In this document: positions 1 through 5,964 of the stretch, one piece after another | How positions within the stretch are numbered: the first letter of the stretch is position 1 | How the letters are laid out: every line of letters starts with the position of its first letter | Origin: Alphaproteobacteria bacterium | GTDB taxonomy: Bacteria; Pseudomonadota; Alphaproteobacteria; Rhodospirillales; Magnetospirillaceae | DNA: 8,929 nucleotides | Reading direction: 5' to 3' | NCBI GenBank assembly: GCA_015232485.1 | Contig: JADFZP010000106.1 | Coordinates: 1 to 8,929 of the forward strand | Notes under the pieces: model-generated | What the model saw: only the letters and a program-made list of their open reading frames with translations | What the model was told of the DNA's origin: nothing | Databases searched by the model: none | Position numbers and translations under genes: made by a program

Positions 1-994
1 CCGCCAACAGCCCGGCCGCCAGCATGGCGGAAAGGGCCAGCTCGACCGGCCAGTGCGGGTCCTCGACCACCGGCCCCTCGGGCGGATAGCGCACCTCGCG
101 CGCGCTGGAGATCATGCCCCAACTGGCGCCCATGGTGCCTTCCTGGGCGCTCTTCCACGGCTGGTCGAACGCCTCGACGAAGTTGAAGTCGAAGCCGTTG
201 TCGCGGGCGACCTGGACCAGCGAGCGCTGGAAGCGCGCCGCGTTGACCACGCCGGGAGCGGCCGGGCCGCGCTGGCGGCCCAGGGTCGGCCAGCCGGATT
301 CGCCGATCAGGATCGGCTTGCCGGGGAAGGCGTCGGCGATCAGACGGTATATCTTGACGATGTGCTCGGCCGCGTTCTCGACCGAGACCGGCTCGTCCTC
401 CCAGAAGGGCAGGATGTGAATGGTCAGTATGTCGACCTCGGCCGCCACCTCGGGGTTCTTCAGGAAGAACGCCCACACGTCGGCATAGGAGACCGGCTGG
501 GCGACCCGCGCCTTGACCTCGCGGATCAGCGCGATCAGCTTGGCCGCGCTCAGATCGTTGCGCAGCAAAACCTCGTTGCCGACGATCACCCGCCGGATGG
601 TGTCGGGATGGCGGTTGGCCGCGGCGATCAGCGCCTCGATCTCGGCCCGGTTTTGGTCGTCTTCGCCTCCGATCCAGGCGCCGTGGGTCACGGTCAGGCC
701 GTATTGGCCGGCCAGGGCCGGCACCACGTCCATCCCCTCGCGCGCGGTGTAGGTGCGAACCCCGCGCACCAGCCCTTGCAGGCGGGCGAGGTCTTCTTCG
801 ATCTGGGCGGCGCTGGGATAAACCTTGGTCAGCGGACTCTGGCCCTCGCGATAGGGCGCGAACGAGGCGCTGGGCAGCGGTTCCGACAGTCCGGGGCCGG
901 CGTCTTGCGGCCGGTTGACCCAGGCCAGCGCGGCGGCGCAGGCGCCGATCGCCACCGCCAGGAACAGGACGAGGACGAGCGGCGTGGTGCGCAT
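1..994 (-). CDS. GH17-like membrane-anchored beta-glucan enzyme (NdvC-like), C-terminus cut by the window
   Basis: About 331 codons are visible from the ATG at 994; the frame is still open at base 1. The protein starts with a hydrophobic segment (about residues 5-25, a signal anchor), followed by a GH17-type barrel domain. Both GH17 signatures are present: VGNEV with the putative acid/base Glu141, and IGESGWPT with the putative nucleophile Glu232. After about residue 315 the sequence turns hydrophobic (LALSAMLAAGLLA), so membrane helices probably follow outside the window. Known family members include glucan hydrolases and transglycosylases; Bradyrhizobium NdvC, linked to beta-1,6-glucan synthesis, belongs to this type. 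The start overlaps the stop of the glycosyltransferase gene by one base (TGATG), which suggests coupled translation. I infer a role in building or branching a periplasmic or surface beta-glucan. Simple hydrolase activity is the alternative. Family assignment is firm; the reaction is not. Confidence 0.85.
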   Translation of the reverse strand, partial: MRTTPLVLVLFLAVAIGACAAALAWVNRPQDAGPGLSEPLPSASFAPYREGQSPLTKVYPSAAQIEEDLARLQGLVRGVRTYTAREGMDVVPALAGQYGLTVTHGAWIGGEDDQNRAEIEALIAAANRHPDTIRRVIVGNEVLLRNDLSAAKLIALIREVKARVAQPVSYADVWAFFLKNPEVAAEVDILTIHILPFWEDEPVSVENAAEHIVKIYRLIADAFPGKPILIGESGWPTLGRQRGPAAPGVVNAARFQRSLVQVARDNGFDFNFVEAFDQPWKSAQEGTMGASWGMISSAREVRYPPEGPVVEDPHWPVELALSAMLAAGLLA

Positions 995-1971
995 CAGACC
1001 AGGGCCGGGTCCGCCGGCGCCGACACCGACACCGTTTCGGCCGGCTGGGGCACCGGGCTGGGGCCGGGGATCGAAAGATAGGCCATGCGCTTCATCTCGC
1101 GCCGGCCCAGCGTCACCGTATCGAGCACGAAGCCGCTGGACAGGCTGAGGAAGGCCAGGATCATCACGCCGGTCGCCAGGATCGCCGTGGGAAAGCGCGG
1201 CACCAGGCCGGTCTCCAGCCATTCGACCACCAGCGGCCCACCCAGCAGCGAGGCCAGCCCGAACAACGCCGCGAAGACCAGCGAGAAGAAGCCGAGCGGC
1301 CGTTCCTCCTTGAACAGCATCAGGATGGTCATCAGGATGCGGAAGCCGTCGCGATAGGTGCGCAGCTTGCTTTGCGAGCCCTCGGGACGGGCGCCGTAGG
1401 GCGTCGAGACCTCGGCCACCGGCATGCGCAGTTCCAGCGCGTGGACCGCCAACTCGGTTTCGGTCTCGAATCCCTGGGACAGCGCCGGGAACGACTTGGC
1501 GAAGCGGCGCGAAAACACCCGATAGCCCGACAGCATGTCTTGGAAGCGGTTGCCGAACAGCCAACCGACGAAGCCGGTGAGCATCCGGTTGCCGAACTGG
1601 TGGCCGGCGCGGAAGGCGCCGTCGACCTCGCTGTGCAGACGGGTGCCGACCACCATGTCGAGATTGTCCTCGACCAGCCGGCGGATCATCGGGATCGCCG
1701 AGGGGGCGTGGTAGGTGCCGTCGCCATCGGCCATCACATAGATGTCGGCCTCGATGTCGGCGAACATGCGGCGCACCACGTTGCCTTTGCCCTGCAAGGG
1801 CTCGCCGCGCACCACGGCGCCGGCCGCCCGCGCCACGGCCATCGTGTCGTCGCTCGAATTGTTGTCGTAGACGTAGATCGTCGCGGCCGGCAACACGGCG
1901 CGGAATTCACGGACCACCCCCCCGATGGCGGCGGCCTCGTTGTAGCAGGGAAGGAGTATGGCGATTCGCAT
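994..1971 (-). CDS. Family 2 glycosyltransferase, dolichol-phosphate-sugar-synthase-like, membrane anchored
   Basis: The 325-residue protein has an N-terminal GT-A fold: the LLPCYNE nucleotide-binding start at residues 6-12, DNNSSDD at 36-42, and the metal-binding DGD at 82-84 within MADGDGTYHAP. GKGN at 61-64 and GFETETEL at 167-174 resemble polyprenyl-phosphate sugar transferases. Two membrane segments follow, about residues 225-250 and 260-287, then a short Pro/Ala-rich cytoplasmic tail. It lacks the QxxRW motif of processive cellulose-type synthases, so it more likely adds single sugars, perhaps to a polyprenyl phosphate. The sugar cannot be read from the sequence. The ATG at 1971 is chosen because ACGGAG lies just upstream and the family's beta-strand begins there; in-frame ATG at 2001 or GTG at 2013 would add 10 or 14 residues. 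The chosen start lies inside a strong hairpin (1968-2003). The gene lies 46 bases after the malyl-CoA lyase gene and overlaps the GH17 gene. Confidence 0.9.
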   Translation of the reverse strand: MRIAILLPCYNEAAAIGGVVREFRAVLPAATIYVYDNNSSDDTMAVARAAGAVVRGEPLQGKGNVVRRMFADIEADIYVMADGDGTYHAPSAIPMIRRLVEDNLDMVVGTRLHSEVDGAFRAGHQFGNRMLTGFVGWLFGNRFQDMLSGYRVFSRRFAKSFPALSQGFETETELAVHALELRMPVAEVSTPYGARPEGSQSKLRTYRDGFRILMTILMLFKEERPLGFFSLVFAALFGLASLLGGPLVVEWLETGLVPRFPTAILATGVMILAFLSLSSGFVLDTVTLGRREMKRMAYLSIPGPSPVPQPAETVSVSAPADPALV

Positions 1972-2003
1972 GGGCTCCGTCTTTAAGACCGCGGAGCCCA
2001 TGC
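1968..2003 (-). promoter_or_regulatory. Perfect 12-bp hairpin covering the glycosyltransferase ribosome binding site and start codon
   Basis: GCATGGGCTCCG at 1968-1979 is the exact reverse complement of CGGAGCCCATGC at 1992-2003, with a 12-base loop that holds a smaller dyad (GTCTT/AAGAC, 1979-1983 and 1985-1989). In the minus-strand mRNA the 3' arm contains both the CGGAG Shine-Dalgarno and the ATG at 1971, so the folded RNA would hide the start site. The 5' arm begins 14 bases after the last base of the upstream stop codon. No U-run follows on the mRNA, so this does not look like an intrinsic terminator. The structure is directly visible; a regulatory role is inference. Confidence 0.6.
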
Positions 2004-2017
2004 TGTCAATCACGCCT

Positions 2018-3064
2018 TCATAGCGCGTAGGCGGTCGCCATGTCGGGGTCGCGGGCCGCCACGCGGCGGGCGAGATCGACGATCACCTTGGCCTGTTTCC
2101 AGGTGGCGTCGTCCTGCATCTTGCCGTCGATCATCACCGCGCCCGAGCCGTCGGGCATGGCGTCGAGGATGCGCTTGGCGAAGCGCACCTCGGTGGGATC
2201 GGGGCTGAACACCCGCTTGGCGATCTCGATCTGCTTGGGGTGCAGCGACCACGCGCCGACGCAGCCTTGCAGGAAGGCGTTGCGGAACTGCGCCTCGCAG
2301 GCCGCGTCGTCGGCGAAATCGCCGAACGGGCCGTAGAACGCGCGGATGCCGTTGCTGACGCAAGCATCGACCATGCGGGCGACCGTGTAGTGCCACAGAT
2401 CCTGTTGGAACAGGGTGCGCGGCGCCCCCTCGCCCGCCTGATCGGCCAGCACGCCGTAGAACGGATGACCGCCGCCCACCCGCGTCGTCTTCATGCCGCG
2501 CGAGGCGGCCAGATCGGCCGGCCCCAGGCTCATGCCGTGCATGCGCGGCGACGCCGCGGCGATCGCCTCGACATTGGAGACGCCCAGCGCGGTTTCCAGC
2601 AGGGCGTGGATCATGATCGGCCGGCGCACCCCGTGGCGCGCCTCCAACTGGGCGAGAAGCTGGTCGAGATAATGGATGTCCCACGGCCCTTCGACCTTGG
2701 GCAGCATGATGACGTCGACCTTGTCGCCGGCTTGGCCGACGATCTCGGTCACGTCGTCGAGGAACCACGGGCTGTTCAGGCAGTTGACCCGCGTCCACAG
2801 GCCGGTGGCGCCGAATTCATTGGCCTTGGCGACCTCGATGAAGCCCTTGCGGGCGGCCTCCTTCTGGTCGGCGGGAATGGCGTCTTCCAGATTGCCCAGC
2901 AGCACGTCGACCTGGGCGATCATCTCGGGCACGCGGGCGCGCATCTTCTCGATGTGGGGCGGGAAGAAATGAATCATCCGCTCCAGCGCCACCGGGATTT
3001 CGCGCCACGGCGCGGGCGCGCCGATGGCCAGGGGCTCGAAGAACTTGCGGGGCGGCTTGGTCAT
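2018..3064 (-). CDS. mcl: Malyl-CoA/beta-methylmalyl-CoA lyase family enzyme (Chloroflexus-type, CitE-like superfamily)
   Basis: This 348-residue cytoplasmic enzyme belongs to the HpcH/HpaI-CitE superfamily. Family members reversibly cleave malyl-CoA to acetyl-CoA and glyoxylate, and beta-methylmalyl-CoA to propionyl-CoA and glyoxylate, using Mg2+. Visible landmarks are LED at 59-61, the CoA-site Arg92 in TRVN, LPKVEGP at 121-127, the probable metal ligands Glu157 (HALLET) and Asp184 (GPADLAASRG), the active-site loop GMKTTRVGGG at 190-199, GPFGDF at 245-250 and HPKQ at 285-288. The N-terminal stretch FFEPLAIGAP plus IHFFPPHIEK, and the length, match my memory of the trifunctional Chloroflexus aurantiacus enzyme better than the ~318-residue Rhodobacter Mcl1. 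A citramalyl-CoA lyase activity is therefore possible. The ATG at 3064 has AGGAGA 9 bases upstream; a longer open frame to 3274 reads through an intergenic repeat and is not the gene. It probably serves the ethylmalonyl-CoA pathway or a related route of acetate/propionate assimilation. Confidence 0.92.
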   Translation of the reverse strand: MTKPPRKFFEPLAIGAPAPWREIPVALERMIHFFPPHIEKMRARVPEMIAQVDVLLGNLEDAIPADQKEAARKGFIEVAKANEFGATGLWTRVNCLNSPWFLDDVTEIVGQAGDKVDVIMLPKVEGPWDIHYLDQLLAQLEARHGVRRPIMIHALLETALGVSNVEAIAAASPRMHGMSLGPADLAASRGMKTTRVGGGHPFYGVLADQAGEGAPRTLFQQDLWHYTVARMVDACVSNGIRAFYGPFGDFADDAACEAQFRNAFLQGCVGAWSLHPKQIEIAKRVFSPDPTEVRFAKRILDAMPDGSGAVMIDGKMQDDATWKQAKVIVDLARRVAARDPDMATAYAL

Positions 3065-3072
3065 GACGGGTC

Positions 3073-3078
3073 TCTCCT
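3073..3078 (-). promoter_or_regulatory. Ribosome binding site of mcl
   Basis: AGGAGA lies 9 bases before the ATG at 3064. It fixes the start there and argues against the in-frame extension to 3274, which would add 70 residues made largely of repeat sequence. Confidence 0.75.
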
Positions 3079-3097
3079 GCGCTGCGAAAGCGGCGGG

Positions 3098-3126
3098 ATA
3101 TTGCACCGCGAAAGCGAAGCGGGCAA
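3098..3126 (-). promoter_or_regulatory. Possible sigma-70-type promoter of mcl (weak)
   Basis: Reading the minus strand, TTGCCC (3126-3121) and CAATAT (3103-3098) are separated by 17 bases and end 33 bases before the mcl start codon. The -35 matches the consensus at 4 of 6 positions and the -10 at only 3 of 6. A better -35, TTGACG at 3154-3149, has no acceptable -10 partner. The gene probably does have its own promoter here, because the repeat and 251 bases separate it from rnfH, but this exact site is a guess. Confidence 0.2.
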
Positions 3127-3176
3127 GCCACCCAAACGCCACGAACGCCGTCAATTCTCCCAGGCAACCTCCCACG

Positions 3177-3289
3177 CCGTCATGCCCGGACTTGATCCCG
3201 GGCATCCACGTGTCACCGCCCATGCCATTGTTTCCGCTTTCTCTTCTGCGGACAGACGTGGATGGCCGGGTCAAGCCCGGCCATGACGG
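3177..3289. repeat. Paired inverted palindromic (REP-like) intergenic element
   Basis: Two arms, 3177-3211 and 3256-3289, are inverted copies of each other with three substitutions and one indel, separated by 44 bases. Each arm is itself a hairpin: ATGCCCGG/CCGGGCAT with an 8-base loop in the left arm (3182-3205), and ATGGCCGGG/CCCGGCCAT with loop TCAAG in the right (3262-3284). I recognise the core (GTCATGCCCGG...CATCCACG) as a repeat common in alphaproteobacterial intergenic DNA; its translation gives the spurious peptide PGLDPG. It lies between rnfH and mcl and could stabilise or end the rnf transcript. No U-run follows either hairpin, and no flanking target duplication is visible. Confidence 0.85.
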
Positions 3290-3315
3290 AGAAGGTGGGA
3301 CTTTTCCGCGGCCTG

Positions 3316-3594
3316 CTACTCGTGCGCGCCGCCCTCGGGGCGCTTGCGGCGGACGGTTTTGGGATCGCAGACGATCGGCCGGTAAATCTCGATGCGGCTG
3401 CCGTCCTCGGCGGGCGAGTCGAGTTCGACCAGCTTGCCGAAGGTGCCGACCTTCTGCTGGCCGAGGTCGATGTCGGGGAACTGGTTCAGCACGCCCGACT
3501 TCTCGATCGCCTGACGCACGGTGGCGCCCTCGTCGATTTCGACGTCGAGCCAGACCGAGCGCTGGGCGGTGGCGTAGGCGACTCCGATCTTCAT
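3316..3594 (-). CDS. rnfH: RnfH, ubiquitin-like small protein of the rnf operon
   Basis: This 92-residue protein belongs to the RnfH (UPF0125) family with a beta-grasp, ubiquitin-like fold. The family pattern is clear: VAYATAQRSVW near the start, GATVRQAIEKSG at 23-34, VGTFGKLVELDSP at 49-61 and RIEIYRPIVCDPKTVRRKR at 67-85. It has no membrane segment and no metal-binding Cys cluster. Its biochemical role is not settled; in R. capsulatus it is the last gene of the rnf operon, exactly as here. It starts 17 bases after the rnfE stop with a strong GGGGAG site 5 bases before the ATG. It ends the operon: the 251-base gap and the paired repeat follow. Confidence 0.93.
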   Translation of the reverse strand: MKIGVAYATAQRSVWLDVEIDEGATVRQAIEKSGVLNQFPDIDLGQQKVGTFGKLVELDSPAEDGSRIEIYRPIVCDPKTVRRKRPEGGAHE

Positions 3595-3611
3595 GGCGGC
3601 TCCCCTCCCCT

Positions 3612-4301
3612 TCAGGCGGCTTCGGCCGCGGCGGCGGCCGCCTTGGCCACCCGCAGGCGTTCGAGACGGCGGTCGAGCACGCGCTTGGCGGCCAGCAGGA
3701 AGCCGACCACCAGGAACCCGCCGGGCGGCAGCACGAACAGCAGGAAGCCGCCGTAATCGGCCACCACGGTGACTTCCAGGAACGAGAAGGCCGGCCCCAG
3801 CAGCGACGAGGCGTTGGCGAACAGGGTGCCCGAGCCCAGCACCTCGCGCACGCCGCCGACCAGCATCAAGGCCACCGCGAAGCCCGCCCCGGTGGCCAGG
3901 CCATCGACCACGCTGGGCAGCACCGGGTTGCGCGAGGCGAAGGTCTCGGCGCGGCCCAGCACCGCGCAATTGACGACGATCAGCGGAATGAACAGGCCCA
4001 GCACCTGATAAAGGTCATGCAGCCAAGCGTTCATCGCCATGTCGACCACCGTCACCAGCGTGGCGATGATCAGCACATAGGCCGGGATGCGCACCTCGGG
4101 CGTGATGAAATTGCGCAGCAGCGCCACCGCGGCGTTGGACAGCCCCAACACGAAGGTGGTCGCCAGCCCCATGCCCAGCCCGTTGGTCGCGGTGCTGGTC
4201 ACGGCCAACGTCGGGCACAGCGCCAGCATCTGCCCGAACACCACGTTGTTGTCGTAAAGCGCCTCTTTGACGATGGCGCCGTAGCGTGGGGTGTTGGGCA
4301 T
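3612..4301 (-). CDS. rnfE: RnfE, integral membrane subunit of the Rnf complex
   Basis: The 229-residue protein is a six-helix membrane subunit of the RnfA/RnfE (NqrD/NqrE) family. It carries the two half-site cysteines of the family: Cys29 in LALCPTLAV and Cys112 in VVNCAVLGRA. With the matching pair in RnfA they are known to hold an intramembrane iron-sulfur cluster on the electron path through the membrane. Other landmarks are TNGLGMGLATTFVL (39-52) and PPGGF (in the last third). The C-terminus is an Arg- then Ala-rich tail (about residues 205-229), probably cytoplasmic. The start ATG shares one base with the rnfG stop (TGATG) and has GGAGG 8 bases upstream, so translation is probably coupled. 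Confidence 0.96.
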   Translation of the reverse strand: MPNTPRYGAIVKEALYDNNVVFGQMLALCPTLAVTSTATNGLGMGLATTFVLGLSNAAVALLRNFITPEVRIPAYVLIIATLVTVVDMAMNAWLHDLYQVLGLFIPLIVVNCAVLGRAETFASRNPVLPSVVDGLATGAGFAVALMLVGGVREVLGSGTLFANASSLLGPAFSFLEVTVVADYGGFLLFVLPPGGFLVVGFLLAAKRVLDRRLERLRVAKAAAAAAEAA

Positions 4302-4897
4302 CAGCGGGCCTCCGTGAAGCGGGCGCGATTGGCGTCGTAGAAGGCGAGGCCGTCGCGGATGGCGCCGACCACCGCGCGGGGCGTGATGGTGGCGCCGCTG
4401 AACTGGTCGAACTCGCCGCCGTCCTTCTTGACCTTCCAGCGCTCGACCGGCGGATTGCCAAGGCCCAGACCGCTGAAGCGGGTGATCCAGGGCGACTTGG
4501 CGACCTCGATCTTGTCGCCCAGACCGGGCGTCTCCTTGTGGGCCACGGTGCGCACGCCAAGCAACGTGCCGTCCGGCGCCACCCCCAGGATGACGCGGAT
4601 GTCGCCGGCATAGCCGCGCCCGACCATCTCGTAGGCCACGCCGGCCAGGGCGCCGCCCTTGGTGGCGCGGAACACGGTGACGTCGCGCTCGCCGTCGGAG
4701 AGGGTCAGCGCCTCGCCCACCACGTCGTTGTCATATAGGTCGGCGGGCAGCACCTGGGCCAGCGAGGCCTTCAGGTCCTCGGCCTTGCGCAGGGCGATCT
4801 CCTGGCGCGTGCCGATATCGGCCACGCTGAGCAACGCGGCGGTGGCCATCGCGAAACCACCCAGCACGACGGCATGAATCCAAGGGCCGGTCTTCAT
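4301..4897 (-). CDS. rnfG: RnfG, FMN-carrying membrane-anchored subunit of the Rnf complex
   Basis: The 198-residue protein has one N-terminal membrane anchor (about residues 8-27), with the rest on the periplasmic side. Its FMN-binding domain ends in the flavinylation motif DQFSGATIT; Thr170 is the expected site where ApbE attaches FMN through a phosphoester bond. HKETPGLGDKI at 120-130 is a typical RnfG/NqrC motif. The length is near the usual ~200 residues. The start overlaps the rnfD stop by four bases (ATGA), and GAGGAGG lies 6 bases upstream of the ATG. All expected landmarks are intact, in contrast to the altered flavin site of RnfD. No apbE gene is present in this window, so the flavin transferase must be encoded elsewhere. 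Confidence 0.96.
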   Translation of the reverse strand: MKTGPWIHAVVLGGFAMATAALLSVADIGTRQEIALRKAEDLKASLAQVLPADLYDNDVVGEALTLSDGERDVTVFRATKGGALAGVAYEMVGRGYAGDIRVILGVAPDGTLLGVRTVAHKETPGLGDKIEVAKSPWITRFSGLGLGNPPVERWKVKKDGGEFDQFSGATITPRAVVGAIRDGLAFYDANRARFTEAR

Positions 4898-5964
4898 GCC
4901 TTCCTCCTCGGCTGGAGCGGCTCGCCGCGCAGGGTGCGGCCATAGACGCGCGGCCGGACCCAACGGTCGATCAACGGCGTCATGGCGTTCATCAGCAGCA
5001 CCGCGAAGGCGATGCCCTCGGGGAAGCCGGCCCAGGTGCGGATCACATAGGTCAGGATGCCGATCCCCGCGCCGTAGACCAGTTGCCCCGGCGGAGTGAC
5101 CGGCGAGGTGACCAGATCGGTGGCGATGAAGAAGGCGCCGAGCACCGCGGCCCCCGTCACCAGATGATAGAACCCGCCGGGAAAGCGCGCCGGGTCGACC
5201 CAGTGCATCAGCGTGGCCAAAGCGAACAGGGCGCCCAGCATCGACACCGGGATGTGCCACGAGATGACCCGCCGGGCGATCAGGAACAGCCCGCCCAGCA
5301 GCAGCAGAGCGGCCGAGGTCTCGCCCATGCTGCCCGGCACGGTGCCCATCACCAGCGCCATCAGGTCGGTGCCGCCCATCGCCTGATCCAGCGCCACGCC
5401 GCGCGCCAGTTCGGTCTTGACGTGGCCGAGCGTCGAGGCGGCGCTGAGCGCGTCGTAATCCCAGCCGCCGAAGGTGATCGACAGCCCCTCGACGAAGCCC
5501 GGCGAACCGGCGCCGAACAGCGGCCGGGGCGCCACATACATGGTCATCGGCAGCGGGAACGAGATCAGCAGCGCCACGCGCCCGACCATCGCCGGGTTGA
5601 AGACGTTCTGGCCCAGCCCGCCGAACACGTGTTTGCCCAGCACCACGGCGACCACGCCGCCCAGCACCGCGATCCACCACGGCGCCCAGGGTGGAAGGCT
5701 CATCGCCAGCAGCCAGCCGGTCAGCACCACCGAGCCGTCGCCCAGGAACAGCGGAAGCCGCTTGCCGGCCAAGGAGAGACAGCCCGCCTCGGCGGCCACC
5801 GAGGCGGCCAGGGTGAGGACCAGCAGATTGATCGCCGGCCAGCCGAACACCCACAAATCGAACAGGGTGGCGGGCAGCAGGGCCACCATCACCAGCGCCA
5901 TGGTGCGCCGGATGCTGGTCTTTTGATGGGCGTAGGGTCCGCTGATGTCGTGGGTGGAGATCAT
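4894..5964 (-). CDS. rnfD: RnfD, integral membrane flavoprotein subunit of the Rnf complex
   Basis: The 356-residue protein belongs to the RnfD/NqrB family of multi-helix membrane subunits. It shows SGPYAHQKTSIRR near the N-terminus, GKHVFGGLGQNVFNPAMVGRV (about 110-130), and the conserved C-terminal segments TDLVTSPVTPPGQ and WAGFPEGIAFAVLLMNAMTPLID. In the family an FMN is bound covalently to the last Thr of a D-x-x-[ST]-G-A-T motif. Here residues 171-177 read DALSAAS, so the acceptor position is Ser177, with Thr178 next to it; the codons (TCG, ACG at 5436-5431) confirm this. The chosen ATG has AGGAGGG about 7 bases upstream and overlaps the rnfC stop by four bases (ATGA). No frameshift or truncation is visible. 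Confidence 0.95.
   Translation of the reverse strand: MISTHDISGPYAHQKTSIRRTMALVMVALLPATLFDLWVFGWPAINLLVLTLAASVAAEAGCLSLAGKRLPLFLGDGSVVLTGWLLAMSLPPWAPWWIAVLGGVVAVVLGKHVFGGLGQNVFNPAMVGRVALLISFPLPMTMYVAPRPLFGAGSPGFVEGLSITFGGWDYDALSAASTLGHVKTELARGVALDQAMGGTDLMALVMGTVPGSMGETSAALLLLGGLFLIARRVISWHIPVSMLGALFALATLMHWVDPARFPGGFYHLVTGAAVLGAFFIATDLVTSPVTPPGQLVYGAGIGILTYVIRTWAGFPEGIAFAVLLMNAMTPLIDRWVRPRVYGRTLRGEPLQPRRKA

Noticed and set aside
53..1081. Long plus-strand open frame of 342 codons
   Set aside because: It is antisense to the GH17-like gene and the end of the glycosyltransferase gene. Its translation is rich in Arg, Gly, Asp and His with no recognisable domain, as expected for the opposite strand of GC-rich coding DNA.
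1968..2003. Intrinsic terminator between mcl and the glycosyltransferase
   Set aside because: The stem is strong, but no U-run follows on the minus strand and the 3' arm carries the next gene's start site. A translational or operator role fits better.
3065..3274. N-terminal extension of the malyl-CoA lyase by 70 residues
   Set aside because: The frame is open but reads through the palindromic repeat, has no ribosome binding site of note, and would exceed the family length. The ATG at 3064 has AGGAGA at good spacing.
2240..3286. Plus-strand open frame of 348 codons opposite mcl
   Set aside because: It has the same antisense composition and runs into the palindromic repeat, where it reads the well-known spurious peptide PGLDPG. 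The minus-strand protein is clearly a real lyase.
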